Shown piece after piece: positions 11,097 through 21,914 of a stretch of DNA of 64,000 nt (positions are counted from its first letter, which is position 1; the number at the start of each line of letters is the position of its first letter). The stretch is taken from NCBI GenBank assembly GCA_902728285.1, contig CACVBU010000616.1, positions 1,799,309 to 1,863,308 of the forward strand, read 5' to 3'. The position numbers and the translations under genes are program-made. The notes under the pieces were generated by a model. That model ran no database searches. It saw only the letters and a program-made list of their open reading frames with translations, and was not told the origin of the DNA. The stretch is from Clytia hemisphaerica (taxonomy: Eukaryota > Cnidaria > Hydrozoa > Leptothecata > Clytiidae).

Positions 11097-13207
11097 CGTC
11101 CATGAATTGCTCCTCAAAAACGTTCTTGATAGCATCCCCGAACTGGTTGTTGAGGATGCTATTGCCAAACCCTGGTGTTGAAAAGTGACTGAACTGGTAA
11201 CCGTTTTTAGTTTTCTTTCCAAAGAGTGTTACCGAATGCAGACTATGATGTTGATGCAATGTGTGTGACTGAAACAAAAAGCAATGAATAACGTCAAGGT
11301 TAATAATTAAGGGTACAACAGGTACAACCAATCTGTGGAATTTTATGGCTTTTTAAGCGAAGAAACAGAAGAAACAGAAATAAAAAGTGGATTCATTATT
11401 CAAGAATTATCAATCAGTTCTAATGACCAAAATGATTCTTCCACCATTAAACAATTTAAATATTCTTATAAAAATAAAAATGCTGCAAAACTATACAGCG
11501 TACATGTGCAGTCAGTCATAATTTAATTTAACTTCCCAAGGATCATAACCGATAATGCCTTTAAACAATTCCTCGAATGGAAATTTTAATTATGAAAAAA
11601 AAAATTACATTTGTCTCCCAATTATGCCTGACATCGGTGACCTGGGTCATGCCCGCTGGCACGCACTCGATTGGCGGCTTTTTCTTTCGCGTGAACGGGT
11701 GGCCATTGGTACAAACCTTTGAATTATTGGATTTAGCAGAAACGCCGCATTCTTTGCACTTCTAAAGTAAAAGAAGAATAATAGTACTATTTTTTTAAAT
11801 AAAAAGAAACATTAAAAATACTTACAAGGTAATACGAAAACAAGTTGAATAAGGAAGTTAAAATGTCTGCTCAATGAATTAAACGAATATTTAATAAACA
11901 TACTTTCAGTCTCGGTTTAGTGTATAAGTCGACCGGCATCAATTTCTTTACTTTTGCAGGAGGAGCTAATGAAACAAAAAGAAGAAAGGAATATCAATCA
12001 CAGGGAATCATACAGTAAAAAGATTTCTTTGATACTCCTTAGATGAAAAAATGGACTAGAGGGATTTTTTTTCTCCAAAGTTATCAAAGTTATCAGTAAA
12101 TGTATCTTTCTTCCCCTGATACAGCGTATCAAAAAGGTGAAAGAGTGCGAAGAAAAATTTCTTGTCCTCTATATTTTTCTTCTCGTACATTATCAATTTT
12201 TGCGAGCACTCTGTCTCGATGTTGAATATTCCAAACACAATACAGATTGAAGACAGTTTTTACTCCTGAACTATAACGGAATAAAACTTACTGATTTCCA
12301 GATGTTGTCATGTTTCAAATAGTGTTTTAGTGTAACCGTGTAACTGTCAGTCTACAGTCATACAAATAGTCACGTAAGTCAGTCATGTTTCGAGTAGCGT
12401 CAATCCGTCAATTTAAAACATTGAAATGAATTAAAGGAGGTGAACTTTCATCGTTAATGTCTCAAATAAAATTTATTGAGAATCACTGAAAAAAAAATGT
12501 GCGTAGACAAAAGAAGTGAATACTTTCAGAAATTTGAAAAATGGAGATACGAATCGCCTTTTCAACTCATTTTGTTCAAGAGGCTATGAAACACTATGCT
12601 TCTTTGAAACCTTTGATTGAGAAATAATTATAACAACGACTTCTTAAGCATTCATAAAATCTTCTTGCCAAAGTATTCTAGAGTGTGCCGAAAAAAGGTA
12701 AAAGTTCTTCTTTTTCCTCTCAGACAGATTTTTTCTTCCTCAATAATACAATATTACATTGTTTAGTTTTAGGGGGTAATGGAATAGCCCAATGTCTTTT
12801 TATGATCCATTTCATGACGATAAAATTTTTTACTTCGATTCAAGTGAGTTGAATAGTCAGTTCAGTTCAAAAATTTTAGCCTCGTTTTGAGGAAAAACTC
12901 GTCCCAGACCGGGACTCGTTCCCTACATTCACGAAATCGAATTGCACATAAGATGCTTTTACCTTAGGTATTTTCATTTTTGCATGGGGAATCCAACTTA
13001 GCGAGAATCAACTTCCTAAACAAATTTGGCTGATTTGCGAATTTAGATTCCATTAATAAAACACTCAACTTCGCAAATGATCTGATTCGTTAAATTTTCT
13101 GAAAGCAAAAGTTTTTGTAAAGTAAAAGGATTGACAAATTAAGCTCACTGAGCTCATGCCTTACCTGTAGAATCATTTTCATTTATTGGTTGGTTTTCCT
13201 TTTCCAT
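11097..13207 (-). CDS. unrecognised zinc-knuckle protein, four exons, 3' end not found
   Basis: I do not recognise the family. Four minus-strand exons join with consistent phases: 13207-13165 (ATG, MEKENQPINEND, phase 1 donor GTAAGG), 11965-11904 (donor GTATGT), 11761-11609 (donor GTAATT) and 11268-11097 (donor GTAAGT, phase 1). Each acceptor ends in AG after a pyrimidine tract. Exon 3 encodes a C-x2-C-x11-C-x3-H cluster (KCKECG, then VCTNGHPF), followed by basic RKKK, which suggests a small zinc-binding ribbon. Exon 4 encodes an aromatic and Gly-rich segment (FSTPGFGNSILNNQFGDAIK). The open reading in the right phase across three junctions is the main support. Reading through the last donor gives a stop at 11,062. 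The terminal exon may lie beyond the 6.9-kb array, outside or left of it. Function unknown. Confidence 0.5.
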
Positions 13208-15102
13208 TTTCCAGCTTTTTATATATTGTGCTATAAATGATAAAGTAACATTTCAATGGATTTCTAATAAGAAACCAAACTACATGATTTATTGATCATG
13301 GGGGGGGGGACACTCATGCAAAATTTGGTAAGGGGATGTGCCACTGGTCAGAGTCCCCTTTTTTAAGCTATCAATATGTCTGACAGGGTCCCAAAATTGC
13401 TTATTTTCAAGATGTGTTCTGACAAGGTGGACTTTTGGTTATTTTAGACAATTTTCAGGGTTGAAAGGAGAAAAATTTTCAATTCTTCGTCTCCTGTCAG
13501 CCACTTTTTGCCAATTTTCAGCGTGAAAGTGAAAATGGGAAATTTTTTCAATTTTTCTTTCTGACAGGGTCTCAATTTTATCAAAAATACATAATCTGAC
13601 AGGGTCCACTTTTGAAACTCCATCAGCATGCTCGTCAGCGTCATAAAAATTATTAGAAAACAAAGTTCAGATCAAATAGCTTAAAAAGCAGTAAAAAGAA
13701 ATATTAATGGTAAAAAACTCTCCTCAAAGTGCTAGCTACCCTATTATCTAAAGTAAAAGACACCAAAATCAATAATTCATAGGTCCCACCACTTAAAAAA
13801 TTCACATATAAAGCTGACTTTCCAATTCTAAAATGGATGTGCAATCACAATAAACCAGACAATTCAATGACTAAATATTACACATACAAAAAGCATTGGT
13901 TGAATTGCTTCCTGCCTTGGGAGTTTGAATAACCAAAGCAAAAGATATCTTCTGGGTCAACCTACTTGTAATGGATAGGCCCCAGATAAACCCCTACTAA
14001 ATAACCTTTTAATATAACCAGATATGACATAAGCATGTACACACCTTTTTCAGAGGTGAAAGAGTGTATAAGTTGTTAGCATTAGTTTTCTATTTCATAT
14101 TTTTAGCTGCACCAGAAGTAAAATAACACCGTAGAACAGCAGGTGGAAAATCCCTGTAAGCATCACCTAAAGCCCCATCTTAACCTATTTCCATCAGCTG
14201 TAAGTCGAAAATTTTGAGTTTCCACCTGATTGCTTTAAGCCCAAAAATCCAAAACTTCAGGGTGGAGGCACGCTAATGCAAAAGCCATTCAAAGGTTTGT
14301 TGGTATCACCATCTTGAGGCAAGTTTTCTTGGAAAATAAACGAACCTTGTTTTTATTAAATTTCATGTTGTTCCAATTAATAAATCAGCAGACTGTATTT
14401 TCTGGTCAAGATGAACATTTTACAAGAATTTTCGTCATTGGATTGGTTGTTAAACTATTAACACAAAAACTTGTCATCTCCATTGTTTTGAAAAACCAAG
14501 TATATGAGCATCTTATAAAAACTTCTAGACATCTGGTATTTTCCCTAAACAGCCTTAAGTGTATTTTAAATTGCCTTTAACCTATGTTTAGTTGGATAGT
14601 GCAATTTCATAGTTATTAAAAAACTTCTCTTGACGGAAATGTGAAAAAGGCACCACATCCTAAATCTGTCAAACTCAAATGTTTTAACAGGGAGGTCAAG
14701 TAGTTCGTACAAGACAGATATACCAAATAACTGATAGCCAAGGTTCTAAGCTAATAATATTTAAAAGATGTATACTATTAATTAGCTTAGTTGCAAACAA
14801 ACTTGGTAAAAGCATGCTCGCCTTTGCTGAAGACATTTCATATTCCCAAAATAATGAAAGCGTTTGTGTTATCCAAAACCAAAATAACTACATCTACATT
14901 ATTCCCAAGAGCAATAAAAAATGACAAGCTTTTTTTTGGAATATCAACACTTTTGAGGCTTTTTTCTCAATTGGAAGAGAAAGATTTACGTATAAATTTC
15001 CAGAATAGATTAAATGAAATTTTGAGGGGTTAGCAACAATCGAGTTATGCTTAAACCAACCAATAACTATATGTATTTCAAAGAAGATTTAAATTAACTG
15101 CA
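13208..15102. other. intergenic, decayed repeats only
   Basis: 13,378-13,620 has four loose copies of CTGACAGGGTCC followed by AT-rich sequence. 14,400-14,550 resembles 10,730-10,850 (both end in the word ATCTTATAAAAACT), suggesting an old dispersed repeat. A G-run of nine lies near 13,301. No exon supported. Confidence 0.4.
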
Positions 15103-15618
15103 ATCAAAGACTTAGTTTAGGTATAAACTTATTTCTTTTTTTATGATTTTTGTTGGCGAAAAAATGTTGTTGAATTAAAGGGCCGAAAACTTCATTTGAG
15201 TAGATCTGAGTCAACTGATGACCTCCTATAAGCTCTTCAACTTAACAAAAACAACAGATAATCCTTAAAATTCATAACATAACTATTCGAAAACATTATC
15301 TTAAAAAATCTCAATAATCCAAGAAGATAATGAGTTATAAATCATAAAACTATATTATCTGTTACATCAAATTATGAATATTAGAAAAAATTTCACTCTA
15401 AAATTTCTATACCTTCAGAAACATGACTTCATTATTTCCATGTATCTGCTCTCCCTGTTACAGCCTAGGGTCTCTATCTCTTTAAAAATCTTATCGGCAG
15501 TACTCTGACCATATATATTTTTTTGTTTTTTTTGTTTTTGTTTTCATTTTCCATCAAAATTTCGCCAACAAAAATCATAAAAAAAGAAATAAGTTTATAC
15601 CGAAACTATCAAAGACTT
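15103..15618. mobile_element. MITE with 11-bp target duplication (Mutator-like)
   Basis: A 494-bp element (15,114-15,607) has near-perfect inverted ends, AGTTTAGGTATAAACTTATT on the left and the inverse of AGTTTCGGTATAAACTTATT on the right. The match extends through TTTGTTGGCGAAA for about 45 bp. It is flanked by identical ATCAAAGACTT (15,103-15,113 and 15,608-15,618). Duplications of 9-11 bp are characteristic of Mutator-like elements, so that superfamily is the best guess. Non-coding inside. Confidence 0.8.
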
Positions 15619-17117
15619 TTGACAAGTCAACAGTTTCTTTCCCCCTTTCTGCGGGGTTTTTTTCCTAAAAATTTTCCCAAAGGGGGGGGGGGTTGCAGAT
15701 TTTACAAAGGGTCCAATAGAATAATTTGGTCAATTAAGACAGCTCCCACTTTAAGATTATTTGCAATGGCACTTTGTCAATTCTAATCATAAGATGGGAT
15801 GTTGAGTACTATAAAACGAAACGGTCTTTCTGAAACTACAAAGTGGATTTGAGAATTGAGGTTCAAAATGAACGTTGAGTTAATTTACAATCAAGCAGTC
15901 AAATATTTTAGATACAACAGGGAGTAAGCTTATTGGTCTATAATACAATTAGTGATTAATCAGTTTAAGGCCTTTTTTGAAGCTGGGGATGATGTCAGCA
16001 AGCTTATTAAGTTGGTCAGGAAAAGTGTGAAATTTCATGCAATTGTTAAAGCATGATGTTAAAAATGGGGCACAGATATTTGCAGCATCTTATTAATAAA
16101 CATTAAGTTCAAAATAACCTTGAGTACGTCTCGTTCACCTTGGCAAAATCAAAAACCTTGTCTGAGTCTCAAGGGGAATCTTTTCAGTTTCATTAATCCT
16201 ATTGAAATACAAGTTAAAAATATCAGCAGCATGCTCATCAGTTGTATGCAAGATATTATTTTCAAGCAACCTTCCTTCAGCTTTGTAGTAATTTTTGTCT
16301 GAAAATTTTGTTTTAATCAGTAGGGAAATGTCTCCTGATTTTCAAAGTGAAAGATTTTCAAAGTGAAAGATTTTCAAAGTAGAAAATTTAAAAACCCTTC
16401 AGTCAAAAGTTGCTATTTTTCATTTTTCTTTAAATGGATCCATTTTTTAGCTTCCCCTCTTTTGCCCCAATTTTTTCCCCTCTTTCACTTTAGGGATGAC
16501 GTGTAATATGTTGCATGGATGTTGAGTGACGCAATGAAGATACCAAAGTGTCATTTAAACTGAGAGATTTGATACACTGAACCAATTGAACCAAAACATT
16601 AATTGCTTCTTATACAAAACATAACTTTTTTATTACAAAATTGTTAACGTTTTAAACACAAGCAACGTATTCAGAATAATAGAGATAATTATTTTTACAA
16701 CTCACACTTTTTTTATCACATTAAATTGACATCTTGACATTTTAGTCATCTTGTTAGATGTTTTGTTTTGAGCGAGAGTTCTTGCAATATAGTTTATTGT
16801 TCAACTTGGGGAGGGAATGTTTGTAAACATAGAATTTTTTTCATAGCAGTTATTTGGGGGTCGGAGTTAGGCAGGGGGGTCGGAGTTAGGCAGGGCTGTC
16901 GGATTTAGGACCATTCACGGTATAATTTCATCACTTTTCAGCATTTGCGTAAGTTTTAATCATCGATCGTTATGAGATATTGGTCTTGGTTGAGCCACTT
17001 TCTGATGGGGTGGCCAGCTGGCTTTAAACTCCAGCTGAAAGTATGTAAAATATATAAAAAGATGACCTTGGAAGTTTGGTAAAATGACTACTGTGTTTTG
17101 GCGCCGTCCCATATATA
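15619..17117. other. intergenic
   Basis: No gene recognised. 16,335-16,380 has three copies of a 17-bp unit near GATTTTCAAAGTGAAA. 16,855-16,915 has three copies of GTCGGAGTTAGGCAGG-like sequence. Long G and C runs occur near 15,680. Confidence 0.45.
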
Positions 17118-17461
17118 AGGACCCTGCCGACGCACCGGATTTAACGAACACCGGACACGCGAAAGTCCGGTGTAAAATGAGAATTTTTTTACCACCAGAC
17201 AATCTCTACACCGGACTTAAGGAAGTCAGATGTCGAAGAAGGATATTTTTTTCACCAGATGACAATCAAAACACCAGACATGACCAGTCGTCTGGTGGGT
17301 CCGGTGTTTCATAATTTTTTGTTTCATAAATGTCCGGCGTCCAAAATTCCCTGTATGCAACACCGGACTGACGCTAGACTTATTGCGTTCGGTGTAGCGA
17401 AAGGATACTTTTTGCCATATGGACAAATACATCGGACAGTCTGGTGCGTCGGCAGGGTCCT
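17118..17461. mobile_element. MITE packed with CACCGGAC subterminal motifs
   Basis: Inverted ends AGGACCCTGCCGACGCACCG (left) and the inverse of AGGACCCTGCCGACGCACCA (right) bound a 344-bp element. The interior holds about ten copies of ACCGGAC or ACCAGAC in both orientations (for example near 17,130, 17,148, 17,166, 17,209, 17,270, 17,295, 17,362). Such subterminal motif clusters usually bind the transposase. The flanks do not show a clean duplication. An adjoining MITE fragment begins directly to its right. Confidence 0.7.
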
Positions 17462-17463
17462 CA

Positions 17464-17520
17464 TAATAGACCTTTTTTCAAAGAGGATGTCCTGTTGAAT
17501 AATTATGTAGTCCAGCCATA
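17464..17520. mobile_element. partial MITE, ATAGACC-end family
   Basis: This matches one arm of the palindromic element at 26,676-26,859: ATAGACCTTTTTTCAAAGAG, then a shared stretch ending TTATGTAGTCCAGC. Only this arm is present. Confidence 0.65.
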
Positions 17521-17929
17521 AATAGGGGTGACAGTCAAAATTTCAAATTGGTTTTGGCAAAAAGAGACCAGATTATTCTGAAAGCCCTTTTCATTAGAAA
17601 AAAAATGAGGGGTCAGCCAACTTCATAGCTCAAGCGGTTCTCGAGATATGCTCGTTCAAAGTTGCTCAAAATATGTATTTTTATGTGCAATTTTGAAATA
17701 AATTCATAACCTTTTTCAAGCAAAACCTCAAATTGAGAACGGCACCAAAATATGCCAAAAATTGCTTTCTACGAATTTAATTCACAGACAAAAACGACTA
17801 TAACTTTCCATTTAATGAAGCTTTTGACTTGAAATTTTCTGGAGCTCCTCAGCAATCTAATCTAGTTTCATTTACTTTAAGTCTTTACCAATTCAAACAT
17901 ATTTAAAATGCATAAATTAAGGAATAATT

Positions 17930-18740
17930 AATTAAATTATGCGAAAAAATTGTCCTAAAAATCAGAAAAAAGACTTTAACTTCAGTTCTGGCGACCGATT
18001 TTTGTTCAAATTTCATGTAACTAAAATGCAACTCACTAATACATTTTCAGGTGAAAATTCATCCATAATTTATGCAAAACAACATGCTGAGAGATAATTT
18101 ATGCGAGAAATATGTAAATGACCATAATTTCAGTTCTGGCAACCGCTTTATGTTCAAATTTTCAGAGATGCCTCTCATAACTAAAAGACAGCTTACAAAT
18201 ACATTTTAACATATAAATCCATCCCTAATTTATGCAAAACGACATTTTCAGAGATAATTTATGCAAGAAATATGTAAATGACTGTAATTCCAGTTCTGGC
18301 AACCGCTTTTTGTTCAAATTTTCAGAGATGCTTCTCATAACTAAAAGACAGCTTACAAATATATTTTTACATATAAATCCATCCCTAATTTATGCAAAAC
18401 GACATTTTCAGAGATAATTTATGCGAGAAATATGTAAATGACTGTAATTCCAGTTCTGGCAACCGCTTTTTGTTCAAATTTTCAGAGATGCTTCTCATAA
18501 CTAAAAGACAGCTTAAAAATACATTTTTACATAATAAATCCATCCCTAATTTATGCAAAACGACATTTTCAGAGATAATTTATGCGAGAAATATGTAAAT
18601 AACTGTAATTCCAGTTCTGGCGACCGCTTTTTGTTCAAATTTTCAGAGATGCCTCTCATAACTATAAGACAGATCCCAAAAACATTTTTACATATAATTT
18701 ATGCTAAACAACATTTTCAGAGATGGTTTAAGCAAGAAAA
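17930..18740. repeat. 160-bp tandem repeat, about five copies
   Basis: The word TATGCAAAAC recurs at 18071, 18231, 18391 and 18552, giving periods of 160, 160 and 161 bp. Copies include CAGTTCTGGCAACCGCTTTT and TTTTCAGAGATG. The first (17,930-18,070) and last copies are more diverged. Open frames here repeat with the unit and are not genes. Confidence 0.9.
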
Positions 18741-19089
18741 AAAGAGAAAGGCCAATAGAAATTTTGGGGGAAATCCATCAAGTTTTCTTCCGATATGGTA
18801 ATTGTAGAAATTCATGAATAAAATTGTCTTACAATAATGCAAACCATTGATACCACTTTGCCAAATTACATAGCAAGATATGAATTTGTATCCAAACAAT
18901 TCCAAGCTCAGTTACTTTTTATTTATAGTTTAGTTTCTAAAAGCAAAATAAAATGTTTATAATAAAGCTGTACGTAAGAAAGAAATTTCTTCCATTCAAA
19001 GAAAAACAAAGGACTGAAAAGTTGATATTTGACAAAATTAAAAACCACTCGTAGTATATAATAGTCGAACGTGCGCAACGCACTGGGCT

Positions 19090-19729
19090 CAACTTCAGTG
19101 GCTTCAAATTATTCATAGGCCCAATTGTAGACCCCCAGATATTTACCCAATGAACAAGTGTGCCAAATTTCAACCAAATCCGACCATTTTGGAGGCCTGT
19201 AGGCTGCTTCAAAGCTTTAGCCTCGTTTTGGCAAAAAACTCGTCCCTAGGCCCCAAAAATCTAAATTTTTGAAAAATGCAAAAAAGCACCCCCAGATATT
19301 CACCCAAGGAACAAGTGTGCAAAATTTCAGCCAGATCGAACAATTTTTGAAGCCTCCAGGCTGCCCCAAAATTTTAGCCTAGTTTTGGCGAAAAACTCGT
19401 CCCCAGGCCCCAAAAATCAAAATTTTTGAAAAATGAAAAAAACACCCCCAGATATTCACCCAAGGAACAAGTGTGCAAAATTTCAGCCAAATCGAACAAT
19501 TTTTGAAGTCTACAGGCTGCCCCAAAGTTTTAGCCTCGTTTTGGCGAAAACTCGTCCCCAGACCCCAAAAATCAAAATTTTTGAAAAATGAAAAAAACAC
19601 CTCCAGATATTCACCCAAGGAACAAGTGTGCCAAATTTCAGCCAAATCAAACAATTTTTGAAGTCTCCAGGCTGCCCCAAAGTTTTGGGACATACACACA
19701 GACACACAGACACACACACAGACACACAT
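19090..19729. repeat. 157-bp tandem repeat ending in a CA/CAGA microsatellite
   Basis: About four copies of a unit containing CCCCCAGATATTCACCCAAG and GCCTCGTTTTGGCGAAAA; spacings are 155-158 bp. The last copy runs into GGGACATACACACAGACACA and further ACAC repeats (19,687-19,729). A lone related piece (GCCTCGTTTTGAGG) lies near 12,890, so the unit is also dispersed. Confidence 0.85.
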
Positions 19730-19980
19730 TCTCAGATTCTAACTCAACTGAAGTTGAGAATAAGACGAATCACTCTCAATTCTTGCAAAACAAAAGCAAA
19801 TTGTTTTTGGTTATTTTTGTCCGAAAAGAATACGCAGAACCCAAAAAATTCAGCGTTGATACAGTATTTAAATTTCCTTGAAGAATGAGATACAAGAATG
19901 GAAAAAATTTGTATTTATGTTTTTTTGTTTATATTTCAGATTTAGCAACAAAAAGTCAATCAAAATCAATCATGGAAAAA

Positions 19981-21269
19981 TCACTGAAAAAAATTGTTAA
20001 TCGTTCCAAGTTGATTATTTAATAATCCAACAATTAAATTTAAGCCGTCAATGTTCGGCTGTTGTTGCTGTTGCCCAACAACATTAATGTTATTGTAGGG
20101 GTGGTGGTGGTGTTGAACACCTCCACCACGCCAACGTCCACGTCCACGCCCACGCCCTCGTCCACGCCCACGTCCTCGACCTCTATTATGCTGAGCGGCG
20201 ACGATTGGTTGATGATGTTGTTGAGGGACGACGACGGCTGGTTGAACATGTTGTTGAGGGACGACAGCGGCTGGTTGGACATGTTGCTGAGGGACGACAG
20301 CGGCTGGTTGGACATGTTGCTGAGGGACGACGGCTGGTTGGACATGTTGCTGAGGGACGACAGCGGCTGGTTGGACATGTTGCTGAGGGACGACAGCGGC
20401 TGGTTGGACATGTTGCTGAGGGACGACAGCGGCTGGTTGGACATGTTGTTGAGGGACCACCACTGGTTCTGGCTGATCTCCAACTACTGGTTCTGGCTGA
20501 TCTCCAACTACTGGTTCTGGCTGATCTCCAACTACTGGTTCTGGCTGATCTCCAACTACTGGTTCTGGCTGATCATCAACTACTGGTTCTGGCTGATCAT
20601 CAACTACTGGTTCTGGCTGATCATCAACTACTGGTTCTGGCTGATCATCAACTACTGGTTCTGGCTGATCATCAACTACTGGTTCTGGCTGATCATCAAC
20701 TACTGGTTCTGGCTCGTAGGGAACGTATTCTGCAGTAACACCTTCTTCATCTTCATTACCCTAAATAGTTAAGTGATTTTCAATTTCTTTTCGAAAAACT
20801 GCTGCGTTATTAGGGACAGTAACTTTCACTGAAACAAATACTTAATCTTAAACATTACTCTTAAATTACTTTAAATCGTATTAAACTTGGCAAGATAAAA
20901 TTTTGCGTTTACGTGAATTTTCACCCTTTTTGCGTAATTGAAACTCGCCAAATGGTTTGGCAGTTGCTCATTTGTGAAATTAAATCCACGCGAAATTTTT
21001 CGAACTGCTCATTTGCAAAATCAAATCCAAAAAATTTCGCAAATTTTTGACCTTGCGAAATTTAATCATGCGAAGTTTAATCTCACAAAGTTTAATACGA
21101 TTTAAGTAGTAACTAACGAATACTTTACATAATATGGAATTGTGGAAGCATCAGATGCTGGTGATGCTGGTGAATGCAGTTGTGGGTGTTGTAGTGGGTG
21201 TTGTCGATTCATTAGCATATCCAGCAACTCACCATCCTGATAAGGAGGACCTTTTCCATTAGCTGGCAT
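19981..21269 (-). CDS. low-complexity repeat protein, 306 aa, two exons
   Basis: Exon 1 is 21269-21129 (47 codons, starts MPANGKGPPYQDGELLDMLM, donor GTAAAG). Exon 2 is 20760-19981 (acceptor after AACTATTTAG, stop TGA), and the junction is phase 0. Exon 2 begins acidic (GNEDEEGVTAEYVPYE). It then has eleven 24-bp repeats encoding PEPVVDDQ or PEPVVGDQ, seven copies of a PQQHVQPAAVV unit, a GRGRGRGRG stretch ending RWRGGG, an HHHHP run, polyglutamine, and a hydrophobic tail (LNLIVGLLNNQLGTINNFFQ). I do not recognise a family. RGG/RG runs often bind RNA, and the PQQ/HVQP repeats look disordered, so an RNA-granule-type or structural role is possible but unproven. Nearly identical repeat units at DNA level show recent slippage. 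The intron contains a MITE. Confidence 0.6.
20867..21113. mobile_element. MITE in the intron of the repeat-protein gene
   Basis: Inverted ends ACTTTAAATCGTATTAAACT and the inverse of TACTTAAATCGTATTAAACT enclose about 245 bp. The interior is rich in GCGAAATTT-type words in both orientations. Borders are accurate to a few bases; no duplication is certain. Confidence 0.55.
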
Positions 21270-21914
21270 TTTATTACTTATTTATCTTCTAAAAAAAAAG
21301 GAGCAATAATTTAAATAAATGACTTGACTCAGTTTTAGGTAGACTGGAAATTAATTTGAAAAGACATAAGATATGACAGTCTAGAGTCTAGTATTTTATC
21401 TTTTTACTGACACGACTAGACTTGTGCAAGAGTTGCCCCTCCACGCAACCTTGAGTCCACCACACCAACAAACACTGGTGGTCCTTTCATGCACATAAAA
21501 TCATGAGCTCAGATTAATGATATTGGAAAAAGTATTTATGAATAAAGAGGTTGTTCTCAGACTATAAAATTCAAAACATTTCAGATTCAACTTTTTATTC
21601 CAGACCTGCTGTTTCAATACACAATATTTAACACGAGTACTATTTAATACCTTATCAATCTTTCAGTTAAACTCACTTGGAAGGTGAAATTTCAAGTTGA
21701 TATTTTTGGCTTTCAAATTTTTAAATAGCCTGTTCAACATGTTTTTTTTTCACACATCACTAGTGATATATTGAAAGAATTTATTATGGCATGATAATGT
21801 TCTTAAAATTATGTGTATTTATTTCATATTTTGGTCAGTGAGGAAAAAGTTGAGAATATGAATTGTTGTTTGTAACTAAAAAATTATAGTAAACCTCATT
21901 ACTTACATATAAAT
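21270..21914. other. gap between the two minus-strand genes
   Basis: No exon recognised. On the minus strand a consensus donor (GTAAGT at 21,906-21,901) lies nine bases past the stop of the 1,359-aa gene, so a 3'-UTR intron is possible. Confidence 0.4.

Noticed and set aside
12056-12238. 60-codon minus-strand frame (ECSQKLIMYEKKNIEDKKFF)
   Set aside because: It lies in the first intron of the zinc-knuckle gene model. It has no ATG in place and no acceptor giving the right phase, although the codons look fair.
20062-20772. + strand frames of 236 and 177 codons over the repeat-protein exon
   Set aside because: They are antisense shadows of the minus-strand repeat exon, which has a start exon and phase-matched splice sites.
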